Part shown: piece by piece, positions 10,158-23,097 of the stretch
Layout: each line of letters begins with the position of its first letter
How positions within the stretch are numbered: the stretch's first letter is position 1
Source of the DNA: Diplonema japonicum
Lineage: Eukaryota > Euglenozoa > Diplonemea > Diplonemida > Diplonemidae
Length of the DNA stretch: 64,000 nucleotides
Reading direction: 5' to 3'
Assembly (NCBI GenBank): GCA_964019335.1
Contig: OZ025648.1
Location: 434,001 to 498,000, forward strand
Program-made: the position numbers and the translations under genes
Notes under the pieces: generated by a model
The model's database searches: none
Seen by the model: only the letters and a program-made list of their open reading frames with translations
Told to the model about the DNA's origin: nothing

Positions 10158-11276
10158 TTGGGAGCAGGAAAAAAAAAAAGAAAAAAAAATGGATCCCTTG
10201 AAAAAGAGAATTGGAAAGATTATTTGTATGAACTGAATGAAAAGAAGCAGCATCGCCTTACACCGATTGAAAGAACGGGAAAAAAGGGGGAGGGAGGGGG
10301 GGGGGTCAATTGAAATTTATTAAAGGAGGGTGAGGTAGTTCCTACCCCCCCCCCACCGTGCCGCCGTCCTTTTGGTACTCGGCTTTGCTGTTTAGTAATA
10401 TTAAACCCATCACGAGGGGGGGCGGGACAGTTCCTCTCATTGTGACTCGCTTAAGGAGAAGTGCTGTTGAACACCTGAGACGTCGGCCCGAAGACCTGGC
10501 CCTGCCGCCCCCGAAAAAAGAGGAGAAACAAAAAAAAGGGGGGGGTGGGGGATTAGGAGTATAACCTTCTAAAGAACAAGAACTGAGAGGCACATTTTTT
10601 TTTTTTTTTTTTTGTATTAGCCTTCATCCCCCTCCTATTTTCCCATTTTTTTGTGCACACAAGGGAAATCAAAAAACAAAAGAGACATTTTTTTTTTTTT
10701 TTTTTTTTAAAAGGAATACTGCCAGGAAGAAGAAGAAGAAGAGAGAAAAAGAAATAATTGTTGCAGTACCTCACCTAGATAACAGATGACACAATTTTTT
10801 TTTCCTCTTCTTTTTCGTACTTACTTTTTTTCTCGTTTTTTTTTTTTTTTTTTTTGCACATAGAAAAATAAGATAACCGCCTTCAATGTAACCTTTTACT
10901 TCTTTTTAGTAATACGTAGTCTTGTTAGATAAGACAAAAAGAAATACTGAAAGAGAGGGGACATAATATTAAAACTGGTTTAACGAAACCCCCCCCACCC
11001 CTCCCTTCTAGCGTAAGGGGTTGCATGGCTTTGCGGGAAAAATGGAGGAATATAATACAATTCTTTTATCTATGCTTCAGGTTTCTCCTTCACCTCCGCC
11101 TCCGGCTTTTTTCTTATTCTCTTCGAGCCTAAGAAAAAAAAAGGGGGGGGAGAACAAAAAAGCCAAGTTGTCAAAGGTGGGTGATTTATAGATGTTTTTC
11201 TTTCTCTTTTTTTTTCCAGAAGTGGGATGTCAGCTTCAACCCCAACCGGGAAAAAAAAAAAAAAAAAAAAAAAAAA

Positions 11277-11392
11277 GGAACTAGCCGTTGTTTTGTACGT
11301 GCCGGGTAAAACCTGGAGAAAGTTTGTCAACCCGAAACACGTTGCCAACGCCGTACCCCTTTGTTAAGACAAGTCAAAGACTCGTTCTTGCA
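11277..11392 (+). repeat. Repeat-family copy 1 (segment A direct, segment B inverted)
   Basis: Segment A (11277-11307) matches 57890-57918 in the same orientation, with an extra T. Segment B (about 11335-11392) matches 57942-57999 but in reverse complement. The pair is therefore rearranged between copies. The copy lies between A-runs. In the other copy both segments read as plus-strand exons, so this one appears to be a broken relative. Confidence 0.7.
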
Positions 11393-11590
11393 AAAAAAAA
11401 GGGGGTAAAAAAAAGAACAAAAACGAAAGAAATGGGTACTCCCGAGAGGTTATTAACTTTCTTTTCTTCTTCTTTCTTTTTTTGTTAAAACATGAGGACG
11501 GAAAACTTAACTCACCTCGCACTTCCCCCCCTTTTTTTTTTTTTTAAATAGAAATGAATTCGTGTTGCATTCTCTCTCAAAAGAACAACT

Positions 11591-11623
<33 letters not shown>

Positions 11624-11833
11624 CTTTTTCTTTTCTTTTTTTTCCTTTCTTTTTCCCCGACCTCCTTGAGACAAAAAAAATGAAGGGCGGGAAAAAAAAA
11701 GGGGGGTGTGTGTGGAGGGGTATGTGTTATACGGTTTGAATTGTTTTAATAAAACACAAAAAAAAAATAACAATGGAAACGGAAGAAAAAAAAAAGAAAA
11801 AAAATATTAAACTTGAATAAAAAACACCCCCTC

Positions 11834-14800
11834 TCAAACAGCGAACATGTACTTATTTGCCAATTTTACGAAAATCTGTAATAAAAAAAAAAAAATTCCT
11901 TCCCCCACCCCCCAAGTAGCAATAATACCTGCTCAAGCCCGATCGCCTGACTAATCGTAAAACTAGAGAAACCCCACGCTTGCTTATTTTCGGCTAATAT
12001 ATTGTAACAATGCGACAGGCGCATGTTCGAAGGGATACAGTACTTAATCTTTTTTTTTTTTTTTTTTTTTATTTCCCGGGGTAAAGTAGGGTTTACCTTT
12101 TCCCTCGACAGATTGTCCTGGCCCCTCGGAACCAATTTTTACCGAGCGAAGCGAGGCACAATCTGTCTCGGGGAAATAAACCCTACTTTATTGCCCCGGA
12201 ATAAATAGTTTTTTTTTTTTTTTTTTTTTTTTTTTCCAATACATACCGGGGCTGAACGATGCCGCCTCTCTAACTGAACTGCCTTTGGAAACACTTCAAG
12301 AAACGCACGCCGCAACTTACAAATCCCAATCGGGGGACACCGGTCCCCACTATGGTCCAGATTCGATATAGGGACGCACCGCTGCACATTCGTGGCGTGG
12401 TTCACAACAAGAGCCGTTTCGTACGAAGGCATTCCACAGACCACTCCTGAGAATGAACCAGTCAACTCACGGACCTGCTGCCCGATCGAGCAAAGGCTAG
12501 CCTCGTCCTCTTGCCTACTAGAGAAACTAGGCACCAATGTCACAGTGTACCCATCTCCAAAACGATGTTTCAAGTGAACCGGGGAACCTAAACATCGGAG
12601 TCGAGACGATACAAAAATACCGATTCTCGAGCACACCGACTCGGCCTCCTTCATGGAGTGCGTGGTCAAGATAACAGACCTATCCTGCGATATCGTTTTT
12701 CTGATGGCGTTCCACAGCGAGATCCTCGACGCAGGGTCCATCCCAGCGCTCGGCTCGTCCAGTATGGACACCTCAGTCCCGGAGAACAACGACAGCATCA
12801 CTTGAAGCTTTTTCTTCGTTCCTCCAGACAGCTCCTCACCGCGGCCTCGGAACGGTCCAAAATTCACCTCACTACAACCCATGTCGCACCACTTTTTCAT
12901 GTTTTCCTCGCTCATTGTGTCGCCGTACCTGATGCGGAGGTAGTACGACATATGCTCAGCGACGGTGATCTTGTCCCATATGATGTCGTGTTGCGGGCAG
13001 ACTGAGATCGACTTCCGGAGGAGGATGCTCCCCTTTGATGGAAGCTCCAAGCCGGAGATCATGTTGACGAGCGTTGACTTCCCTGCGCCGTTGGGTCCCA
13101 GGACGCCGAGGCACTCGCCACGTTCCAGTCCCAATGTCACGTCCTGTAAAGCGTTTCTGCCGGGTTGGTACGCTTTGTACAACCCGGTCACCGCAACAGG
13201 GTCCGCGCCCTTCGCCACCCTTTTCTTCTCCGCCAGGATATCCTCGTCCGTGTCGGGCACATTGTGCGGGGGGTTCGCGGCCTCCGCCTTCACCACCGTT
13301 TTCAGGGAGAACCTCAACGCCAAGCACAGCACTGTGATGTGCGTCGCGAATGCGGCAAGTGCCACCTTCGTGTTGCGTTCCACCACAGCGTAGATAAAAG
13401 TGGACGCGGGGGTAAGATTGCGCACCAGGGTATCAACCCACGGCTGCCAGGGGACCTCGTACAATGCAAAGTACACCTTTCCTGCAAAAATAGGAAGGTA
13501 CGAGGAGGTGACCGTCACGAACATGATAACGACGACCAGGACCTGAACGGTGGTCATCTTGCTGAAGAGAATAACGAAGACATGTGAGGTAAGCGACACA
13601 GAAACCCCGAGAAGCATGACCCAGAGGAAGGCAAGAGGGTCGTAGAGCTGCTGGATACCAAAGAGGATGGGACTGAAGAGCGTGAACATCGCCAGAGGGA
13701 CGAGAAGAAGTGTGTCAATGGTAACTGCACCGCCCCAGTAGGTCCACTCCTGGAGGCCCATGACACGGAGAGTGTGGATGGTTCCACGGGTAAAGTCGCG
13801 AGCGGACTCGGTGACACCGAAGGACTGCTGCAAGGCAATGGCGGTGACGAGCGAAGCACCAAACATCATGGTGAGAGAGTCGATGTCAGACGAGCATGAG
13901 GTGCTGTGTGTGTTGCTCTCACGTGAAGGAGTGTTCTTGATGTCTATCCCGTACATGCTGCTGTACAGCACGTCGAGCATAAAGCTGGTTATCGTGGTAG
14001 ATGCCGTCGGCATCAGGAGAACTGACACGTTCCGCGGCTGCACGCTGTCTATGATCATGCCAACGGGCGTCGATAGGGTGCAGCTCGACTCGTTTGAATA
14101 CAGCTCGTTAAGAGCTAGCTCTGTCAGTTTAACCTCATTCTTGCCCGCGTGGTCGCGCAGCGTTGCGTGCAGCGATTGGTGCACCCCCACATTGTCAACC
14201 ACAAAGAACGAGTTGTCAGTCATCACCCGTGATGAACAGTCCATCTTGTGCGTGATGAGGCTGACCACTGAGATCGTGAACACAATGACGAGCCTTTGCA
14301 ACACTTGCGACCTGCTCCTCAAGAAAGTCTTCAGCCTGATGTCAGAGATCACTTCCAGCTGCGTCAATACATCAATGCACGGCACTGCTGGTAGTAGAGA
14401 AAAGTCCATTTGCTGTGTGTCTTCGGGTTTGTCGCCTACAGACATGAAAGCGTCCTCCAGCCCTGTGGTGCCTAACGTGATGTTCTCGACGCCTTCCTCT
14501 GCTTCGAGCTTTTCCAGTGTCCCGACGACCTCCTTCTCCGTGTTGATCTTCATGAACAGGTCCTTGCCCCTCTTGTCGCACGGAAGGCCCAGGCGCTCTG
14601 GGTCGAACCGCTTCCCTGGTGTCATAGTCGCGGTGATGGTGTGGCTTTTCCAGAACATTGAATCCAAGAAGTCGACGTCCCCGCTGCACCGTATCACACC
14701 CTTCTCCATGATCCCGATGCGGTCGCCGAGCTGCGCTGCTTCGTCGACGTGCTGTGTAGTGACGAGCACCGTGCACCCCGCTTCCCTGTACTGCCCCAGA

Positions 14801-16707
14801 AGCTTCCATGTCTTCATCCTGCCTATGGGGTCTAGGCTGGCGCAGGGCTCATCCAAGATGATCACCTTTGGTTTCCCGATCAGTGCCATGGCGATGCACA
14901 GTCTTCTCTGCAGTCCGCCAGACAACGCGCCAGCAACAATGCCCTGTGGGATGCTCAATGCGTCCAGAAGCTCCAGTTGGTCGGGAACATTTCTGAGGGA
15001 CGAAATAACATGGATGTGTTGTTCGGGTGTGAGGGAGGGCCAGAGGACGTCCGTTTGCAGACACAACCCGATGTCTTCTTTAATGTGCTCCATCTCGGTG
15101 GCGATGTCGTACCCGCAGAGCGAGGCTGTCTGGTAGGACCCTGGGGAGAGACACCCGGTTAGCATCTTGATAAATGTTGACTTCCCGGCACCATTGCGAC
15201 CAAGCAGAGCGTAGATCTCGCCCTCCTTCACGGTGAGGGAAAAATCTTTAAGAACGTCGCTGGTGGCACCTGGATAACGCTTTGTGACGTGCTCACACTC
15301 GATGGCGGGGTGGCCGGGGGGGTCAGGCTGCATGGAACAAGAAGAGCATGCTGATATAGACGCTTCCAAGTCAACCTCCTCCGTGCGAATAAGCTTCAGA
15401 CTACTGAGCTTGTGCACATTCTTACGCTGGAACGGGAAGAGCCACGGCTTGCCACCTTGCTCTGCAGGGCGCACTTGCACCAAGTACCATGCCATAACCG
15501 CGCACAGCACAACATCAATTGCAAGCGCTGTTCTTGCCTGGCTTGCCTTCACCGTCCATGAAAAACAATTAGTCTCGTCAATGGGCCATGAGAAGAAAAA
15601 AGCGACCGCCGGGTTGATACAAGCATAGATCGCGTACTCCGTGGGCCCCAGGATGTATGCCATCGCTACACAAACAAAAGAGGAAATAGAAAAGAGGTTG
15701 CTGCACCACTTCCACTCACGAATCATGGCGGGTATGGTGCAGGATATAAGGCATAAACACGTGATGCAAGTTAGGGAGGAATAAACATATGCCCAACCCA
15801 GTATCAGGCCGGGCGTAAGTATGAAAGGCATCGACGTGAGGAGCGTGAACACGACATGCGACATGGCGTACGCTGTCTCGGATGTTCCGGACCATCGCAG
15901 AAGCTCGCGGGTCCGTGAGTGACGCTCTTCGTAAATGCGTTGCGCGGGGGCAACTGAGAGGCTCCACAGACCGAAGTACACTGTGAACCCAACAAAGACC
16001 TTGACCCACCCGCTTTGTTCCTTTCCAGGGAAGTAATATGCAATGTTCATACTCTTCATCGCCTGAGCCCCGTTTGCCCGTAAAACTACAAAATCGTTCA
16101 ACACACTGAGACCCCATGCAAGCTGCATAGTACTAATCTCATGAGATATAATGCTGTAGTCGAACACTGACCGGACTGTCATGTTACCAGGCCACTGAAC
16201 ATCCCAAGGGCGGGGCCGGTATCGTTGTGCTGGGTATGAAATAGCGTTGCCTACTGTATAAGAGGAGGTGTCGTGGAGTCGCAGAACACACTTTCCGACC
16301 CAAGCAGATCCTTGTTGCGTGTACTCCCCGTTGCATCGAGGGTAGCCCGCTACCCGGACAGTGGTTAGGGGGTCGGTCATGGTGACGGCTAGCACGCCAG
16401 GTTGTTTTGGATGTTTGAAGGAGGCTATTGAGCCCCGAGACATGTCTACGCCTCTCCGGTCGAGGAAGGCTTCAAGTTGGTCCCCCATTTCATCTGAAAC
16501 ACCTGCGACTCCTATGCGGGGTCTCGACCCTGTCCAGGTTTTCACCCTAGGCCCCTGCATCCCGTCCAACAACACGATTATGAAAGCGCCCATCAACACA
16601 AATGCCATCGCACCGACCATCCTCGCGAGAAACAAAAACCATTTAGCCACCGCCGCGTACCATTCCTTCAGAACCAATCCTTTTACTTGGTAGAGCCATT
16701 TATTCAT
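11834..16707 (-). CDS. ABC transporter, subfamily A (full-size, two NBDs)
   Basis: Exons are 12247-16707 (ATG 16707, 1,487 codons), 11929-12048 and 11834-11875 (TGA), giving 1,540 residues. Intron 1 (12049-12246, GTATGT...AAAG) is 198 nt and holds a foldback element. Intron 2 (11876-11928) is 53 nt. The last two small exons restore the ABCA C-terminal block ('IPS...LENK/AENKxxWGFxxFTISQ...LEQxFxKLA'), which validates the splicing. Architecture: TM1 near residue 30, a large extracellular loop, a TM bundle about 240-420, then NBD1 (Walker A GRNGAGKST ~505, signature LSGGLQ ~595, Walker B ILDEP ~619). A second TM1/loop/TM set is followed by NBD2 (GPNGAGKST ~1205, LSGGTKKK ~1294, ILDEPSAG ~1322). 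Both ATPase sites look intact. ABCA proteins move lipids across membranes; the substrate here is unknown. Confidence 0.93.
12071..12205. mobile_element. Foldback/MITE-like element inside ABCA intron 1
   Basis: Arms of about 46-48 bp (12071-12116 and 12158-12205) are imperfect inverted repeats. Both contain the blocks CCGGGG, AAAGTAGGGTTTA and the CAGATTGT end. The ~41-bp centre carries its own small hairpin with CGAGCGAAGCGAG. The element is flanked on each side by long T-runs on the plus strand. It fills most of a 198-nt intron, whereas every other minus-strand intron in the window is under 70 nt, suggesting insertion into a pre-existing short intron. Confidence 0.75.
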
Positions 16708-16999
16708 TTACCGGGGGAGAGAACGAGAAAAGGGGGGGAAATTATAAACAGAAAAAAGAAGAAGATTTGAGTGTGTAATTTTTGTTCTCTTTTTTTAGAA
16801 TGGGAGGAAGAAAAAGCGGGGGGGGGGGGGGGGGATCTGCAATGAAGGTGATGATGTGGGGGGGGGGGGGTTCTTTTCGCCCTTCGACTGGTTTTTAAAA
16901 CAAATATAAAAAAGAAATTGGAGAGATACAGGAGAGCATTAGAATCTGAAAAGAATGAAAAAAAAAGAAAGCGCCACCTATGAAATAGTTCGATACACC
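16708..16999. other. Intergenic between ABCA and Dispatched-like 1
   Basis: The region holds G-runs (16819-16833, 16859-16870), A-rich stretches and purine/pyrimidine-skewed DNA. No coding potential was seen. It should contain the 3' end of the upstream gene and the splice-acceptor region of the ABCA message. Confidence 0.6.
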
Positions 17000-19900
17000 T
17001 TACTCTTCGGAGTCAGGTGCAGGGGCCACTTTCATTTTTGCAAGCTCGGCCCTTGTCGCGAATATCTTCGGAAGAAGCTTAGCGAGGTAGGGGCGGACGC
17101 TGAGGAACTCGTTTTCAGGCCCCACCAACGACAACACCGGCAAAAAAAAAAACATCGCCCAGAGATACGAGAACGCAACGGTGAGGAGGAAAAAGACCCC
17201 GAACTTGTAAAAAAACTGAACCCAAGTACACAAAAGGATCAACGCAGCACCGATGGATGTAGCAGCACCACCAAGCACCGTGGGGCCCATATCAGAAACA
17301 ACTTCATAAACACGCTTCTGACGTTCAGTTACAAAACTGCTGTCAGTGTCACCAGTCTCAACAGAAACATGGTTATAATGCACCGCAAAGTGCACAACAT
17401 AATCAACAGACAGCCCGACAAGGATGGTAATGGCTACGGACTCGATCATCCCAAGCTCCCACCCGAGAAGCTCCACCATTCCCAACACGTACCCGACCAC
17501 TCCAAGGAGCTCCAACAACACTATCAATGCCATTAATATATTCAAAGTTGCGCCAAACACAACAGCAGTGGCGAGGCTTAGTGACATTAGCGTACCGGAG
17601 ATCGCGCCCCTAACAAGCATCAGTTGGGTGTGCATCCACACCCATACGTCGGCGGAGTGTATTATCTTATCTTTCAAAGGGAACGTGTTCGGGTAGATCG
17701 CCTGCACCCATGGGAGATCTCCCGAGTTTACATCGCCTATCCAGCTGTCCCAGTCGTCGTGCCAGTCCTTGATAGCGTCGTGAGGGTTGCCCCACACCTG
17801 AAGCGATGTGTTGAATGTGAAGAACATAACGCTGATCCCTGTCGGCGGGCGGTCCGTCCCATCCCCAAACTTGAACAGAATCTTGTCGTTGTAAACTAGA
17901 TGCGGGACAAAGGATTCGTGCTTGTTCGAGTACACCACGAAGTCCCACAGCCTGGAGAGATACGTTCCTTGAGGGACTGGGAAGGTCTCGTTGTGCTCCC
18001 CGAGCCAGTCTCGAAACCCCTTCATGATGCAGTTCTGCTCTTGAATCCCGAGAAGGTGTCGTTGGATGAAGGCGCCTGGCTGCTTGGATCTATTGTACGT
18101 TTGGTCGCACAGCTCAATTGCGAACAACTGGAACGCCTCTGATGTGAGCGTGTCCTGCCACCCTGGTTCGCTCCATATGTTAGGTTCCCCTAAATCGTCC
18201 GGGTCGTACCTGTCCGTGCCTGACCTGTCGATGGTGTCCCATGGGTTGAGTCCTACTGAGACACGTACCAATGGCACCGAATCTTGATCGTTCGAAGGGA
18301 AGTCTGAAGAGAGAGACGTCATGAATCGTTGGATGGGGTGCCAGTCCGGCAGCCACTGTTCGTTCTTCGTGGTAGGGGTCAGCTTGGAAGCGCTGACAAC
18401 CATGAAGATCCACACGGCGATCATCACGCAGCACGGTGCGAACCGCAGCAGCTTCATGTTCTTGCTCGGCATGGTCCCGGACAGGAAGGCCGCCGTGTGC
18501 TGAACGATCTCCGATTCAGCGTTCTTTTTAAACCCCAGCTCCACCCTGCGAGACTGGTACGCCTTGATCACGTTCATAGACGCGCAGAAGAACAGCAGCC
18601 CACCTATCATCAACGCAAGCCACATGGGGAACCTTGGGCTCTTTGACTCATGATCCTTCTGCATTGCAATATACCCGAAGAGGTACAATGCCAGCGCTAG
18701 CAGTATTAGAATCACACACGCTCTCTTGCGCACCACCAGCTCTGTATCATCGAGGTCCCCCATAATCAGTGGTGAGTCGGGGCTTGCCACCTTTCTGGGC
18801 GACTCCTGCGATTGATCTAGATTCTGCCCCAGCCCGGCCCTGGCCTCTTCGAGCGTCTCAAACGTCCTCGCCTCCAGCAGCTTGGCCTCCATGAAATCCA
18901 GATTGCTATTATCGCTTAAGTGCGTGTAGCACGTGCAGCAGTTGCACCACTTCCCCATCATCTGGTTCCCACAGCAGCAGCAACCGAGGGTGTTCTCGTA
19001 GTTCCTGTGGTAGATTACAACAGCGCAGGCGAAGAAGGTCATGACGAGGAGGTAGTCGAAGAAGACGAGAATGGCCGCGAAAAGACCGAAGAGCCCGATT
19101 TCCAAAAGCGGTGAAGTCATGGTCGCGATGAAGGCGGCCATCGTCGTCATCGACGTGATCCCCATCGCCGTCCCTGCGATCTTCCATGCATGCGCCATCC
19201 TCCCCTTCAGGTACGTGCAGTTGTCCGCACGCGGCTTCACATTCGCCTGCACCCAGTTGTCCATGAACACGAAGATGTCGTCCGCCCCAATGGCGAGGAC
19301 AATGTACAGGGTCAGACCCGACAGCCCGTAGAACGCTTTCACTTGGAAGAGAACTCGGTACACAAAGTACCCCATAGGGAAGGGCATGATCACTTGGATC
19401 ATCCCAAGCGTTGCGAGGAAGAAGGACCCGGTGTGGATCTGCAGGTACAGGTACACGAACATGAAACTGACAACGGCGAGCAGGGCGTCGCGCATCATGA
19501 TCGCCATCAGCATTTCGAACATGATCCCGTCTGCGAAGTAGAGTGCCTCGACAGGGCCGTTGAGGTTGTCGTAGTACGTAGTGAAGTCCTTGATCCAGTT
19601 CGCAAGGTCTTTGATCTGGTCAGCTGACGAACCAGGCGTTGTGTCTTTAGGAACGTCCATAAACTGGTCGTAGGCACACCCTGTGTGGTTCAAGAACATT
19701 CCCGAGAAGTTATTCCAAAGACAGCCTTTCTCGTTCTCACAGTCTTGCTTTGTGAGGTATGCCTGGCAGGGCAGCGTCATTGTGGACATCTGGACACGTT
19801 CAGGAGGGCCTCCAAAGGTGATCGATCCACGGGAATGTTTTGCAGTCCATTTAAGCGGGTCGCTGTCGGGGAGGGAAGGGTCTGCAAATGATTTCCCGAA

Positions 19901-20792
19901 AAACATGTTCAACCAAGGGTAGTACGAGGTGCGGCGGAGGCGGTTGCAAGCTCTCAGGAAGGCCGTGAGCTCAACAGGCGTGGGCTCGATCCCTGTCGTC
20001 GATGCAAGGGTTTCAATATTTTCAAGACTGACCCTCGTCGTGCTCCTCAGATCCCTGATGAACGACAACATAGCAGTTTGAACGCAAAGCTCGAAATTTC
20101 CAACAACATCACATTCATCATACACGACAGTACCGTTAACTAAAGATGGCGTCGCAAGCCGCATATTCCACGCGACCCATGAAATCGAGGTCAAAGGCGC
20201 GGAACAAACTAGCTTCGACCCGTCTGGCATAGGATACTTCCCTGTAACGTCCCAGTTTGGCATGTACCATGGACAGTCCGTCCCTGGGCAGGCGGAGTTC
20301 ATTGGGAACCACGAGACCTTGCAGAAATCGGGGAACTGTTTGTCTTGAAGAATGTGGTCTTCTATCTCCCTCATGAACCGCATAGCCTCCAGAGAGAGAA
20401 CGTCTGCTCCTTCGTAAATCACGCTGAATGAAGACATGTAAGCACTGCGGATTGACTGGCGTGGAGCGTCAAGGCTGACCCCTGTTCCTGTGGGTTGAGC
20501 ATCGATGTAGTCGATAACTCGTTCGAGTGATTCGTGGCGTTCGGTGCGGACGTCGTCACGAGCCTTCAGTTCGCCGTCTGACAGGGAGAACCCTATGATG
20601 CCGAATCCTATGAAGGTTAGCAGTATGAAAATGAACCCGCACCCGCACAGACACCCCACGGGCCTGTCTACGATAAAGTTTGTGATCTTCAGCTCCATTT
20701 TCAGAATTTCTTCGTCGGAGAGGCCCTCCATTATCTTTCGATGCCTTGATGGTGAGTTTATAGATTGTGTCTCGGACTTGGATCCCCCCGTC

Positions 20793-20829
<37 letters not shown>

Positions 20830-20914
20830 CAAGGTCATCAATCTTAAGATCTGCATCGCTACCACTTTCTTTCTGTGGTACTATGTGCAGGATTTTTGCC
20901 TGTGTTGTTGTCAT
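17000..20914 (-). CDS. Dispatched/Patched-like RND-superfamily membrane protein 1
   Basis: The protein has 1,304 residues, ATG 20914 to TAA 17000, uninterrupted. After a short cytosolic head with an Asn run encoded by (AAC)n, TM1 lies at about 80-105. A large extracellular domain with paired Cys follows to ~465. A first TM bundle (~470-650) includes GADDIFVFMDNW, the RND TM4 motif typical of Dispatched (sterol-sensing-domain-like). Next are a Cys-rich CCCCG...CNCC cytosolic segment, another TM pair, a second extracellular domain (~860-1100) and a C-terminal bundle with the TM10 motif GLSVDYVVHF. Dispatched, Patched and NPC1 use cation gradients to move lipids or lipidated proteins; the conserved Asp residues support a working transporter. 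The neighbouring gene at 23098-27105 is a tandem paralogue. Substrate unknown. Confidence 0.9.
17212..17515 (-). repeat. Second near-identical tract shared with about 23331-23669
   Basis: Two blocks in the C-terminal TM bundle are almost identical to the paralogue, with only a few substitutions. They are separated by an unrelated linker of different length (about 17335-17365 here). Together with the first tract they mark the transport core. Confidence 0.8.
18928..19471 (-). repeat. Gene-conversion tract shared with 25206-25749
   Basis: About 544 bp appear identical between the two Dispatched-like genes (offset 6,278), while the sequence just outside differs strongly at both DNA and protein level. 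The tract covers the first TM bundle including GADD and the Cys-rich CCCCG segment. Near-identity continues past a few changes to about 19496. Confidence 0.9.
20801..20829 (-). repeat. Coding (AAC)n microsatellite, Asn run
   Basis: About ten GTT units on the plus strand encode an 11-residue Asn run near residue 30 of Dispatched-like 1. The paralogue lacks it. Likely slippage-prone and length-polymorphic. Confidence 0.9.
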
Positions 20915-22773
20915 TCTTTTTTTTTTTTTTCCTTTCCTCCCCTTTTCCTTTTTGTTAAATTAATTCTTTTTGCAGGAAATGAGATAATTAAAAAAAAGGC
21001 GAGAGAATTCAAAAGGAAAAAAAAGGGGGGTGGTGGTGGTGAAGAGGGTGTTTTTTTTTGTTTTTTCATTTCGTTCTTTTTTTTTGGGGGGGTGAAGTTC
21101 TTTTCTTTTGATGGTGTTCAATTGAAACAAAAGAAAAAGAAGAAGAAGGGGTGGGAGGGCAGCAAAAAAAAAAGAAAAAAAATGAAATATTAAAAGAGAA
21201 AATAGGCAAAGGTATTATTTTTCATTCCCCCCCATTTTTTTTTAGTCTGCGTCAAATCGGGCTACATTACTTTTGTAAAACGTATGATTTGTAATTGCAA
21301 AAACAAGCGTTCCTATCCATCCAAAGAGAAAAAAAAAAAAGGAAAGAGGATATTTTTGCCTCCTCCCCCCATCTTATTATTTAACCACTTAAGGACCGCT
21401 TCCTCTTTTTTTTTTTTTTTTTGGTCCTTTTGTGGTTACATAGTCCCCCTTCCTCCTCTTTTTTCTTCTTCTCTATTATACCCTTCTCGTATCCTTTTTC
21501 GATTTTCCTCGGCTTATTTCTTTCGTCAACTTTTTGCTTCTATGCACAAAAGAAAGAGGAACCCCCCCCCCCCCCCCCCAGCATTCCGTAAATACAGTCC
21601 ATTTCTTCTTCTTGCGCTCTCGTCAATTGAAGAACACAAACCTATGCTCTTTTTTTTTTTTTTTTTTTTTTTTCTGTCTCCTTTTTTTTTCACAGAGGAA
21701 GGAAAACAAAAAGGAGAATAAAGAAAGAATCTGACCCCCCTAATATTCCCCTCCCTCCCTTTTCATTATTTTTTTCTTGTTTTGGTTTTCTTTTCTTTTT
21801 ATTATTTTTTTTATTTTATTTTTTTTATTATTAAGACTGAACCGAAGAAAAAAAAGGGGGAAGAAGAAGAAGAAGAAGGAAAAAAAAAAAAAAAAAAAGA
21901 AAGGGTAAGAAGTTAGAGAGAGTGAGTGGAAAAAAGGATTTTGATCCTTCTTTATTGCTCTGCTTTCCATAGCAGCATTCTTACAATATTCTCTTTTTTT
22001 ATTTTTCTTTCCCCCCCCCTTCTTGTTTGTTGGTTAAGGATGGTATCCCACTTACCTACAACACGGAGAAAAAAGAAGAAAAATAGTGCTACCTTATATA
22101 TATATATATTTTTGTGTTTTCTGGATGCTTTATAATAAAAAATAAAAAGAATATTAAAAAGAAAAGGAGATCCCTTCACCAATACCGAGGGTCGCGTAGT
22201 TGAAGACAGCTACATGTTATTCTGATAAGGAATAAAGGGTCTGCCAAGAGAACGAGAAAAAAAAAAAGAGAGAAAAAAAAAAAGAGAAAAAAAAGAAGAA
22301 GGAAAGACTAGGTTGATAGGAAAATCTAAGATGAAGATAGGAAGAATAAAAAAAAAAAAAAAAAAAAAAACGATTGAGGGAAAAAGTAGTTAGAATAAAA
22401 AAAAAAACTTTTTTTTTTGACTTGCATATGAACAGCAAATTTTGCCCCAATTCCCAAATGCTGTTTGCACACTCAACATACAGCACATCCCTTAGAAATA
22501 TTTACAAGGAGAATGGAGAGAAAGACGGGCGGAACTTGGGTGATATTCTAATGCAGTCCAGAGGGAAGAAGCAGAGGAGAAAAAAAAAAAGAAGGGAAAC
22601 AGAAGAAAAGAGAAGTGGGTTTTTTTTTTCCACCCCCCCTCCCTTCTCTGCAATATAGCTGATCCTCAGAACCCCCAAGTAAAAATAACGAATATTCGGG
22701 AGTTAACAACGCTGAGGGGGAAAAAAAATCAACTTTTACAGAAGAGGGGGAGGGAAAAAAAAAGTAAAAAAAA

Positions 22774-22809
<36 letters not shown>

Positions 22810-23097
22810 ATCGAAGACATGGAAAAGCCCATCGCCCCAGAGTAAGGAACTAAAGAGGGTAGGGGAACAACCCCCCCTCAAAAAAATAGAATAAAGTAAA
22901 GTCTGCAAAAGAAAAACCCGTTTTTTTGGACCACGTGAAAAGCATCATGCATATCGTGTCTGGATCAAATACCGGTAGCTTCAGAGTCACTGTGTGAAGT
23001 CCAGTGGTTTTTCTCTACCACCCCCCACTTTCTTTCTGTAAAGAGAGAATCACCATCTCTTAAAAAGAAAAAAGAAGAAAAAATATCCCCCCCCCTC
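20915..23097. other. 2.2-kb intergenic interval between the Dispatched paralogues
   Basis: The interval is dominated by A, T, G and C runs. The stretch upstream of 20914 reads on minus as a C/T-rich tract, then an AG, then A-rich leader, consistent with a trans-splice acceptor. Complex islands at 21270-21310, 22420-22560 and 22830-23010 have no convincing gene model. The 22420-22560 island is open on plus for about 60 codons without clear splice context. Confidence 0.5.

Larger units (their letters stand above)
8564..11833. other. 3.3-kb interval: homopolymers, candidate exons, one repeat copy
   Basis: Most of this interval is A/T/G/C runs. More complex islands lie at 8930-9060, 9075-9235, 9620-9700, 9780-9830, 9950-10160, 10350-10530 and 11060-11400. 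The 9082-9230 island is open on minus (basic, ending in stop at 9082). A minus frame at 11070-11128 looks like a last exon after a pyrimidine tract and TTAG (basic, Pro/Glu/Lys-rich, TAG stop). Except for the low-confidence model at 9954-10157, no complete gene could be built. These may be ends of small multi-exon genes or non-coding RNA genes. Confidence 0.4.

Noticed and set aside
12139-12246. Direct read-through C-terminus of the ABCA protein across the A-run
   Set aside because: It would end in a Lys run and foldback-element sequence, whereas splicing restores the conserved ABCA C-terminal block.
13760-15136. 458-codon plus-strand reading frame
   Set aside because: It lies opposite the ABCA gene whose NBDs are unmistakable; the frame has no recognisable domain.
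20801-20829. CRISPR-like or regulatory repeat
   Set aside because: It is a coding trinucleotide run in a eukaryotic gene.
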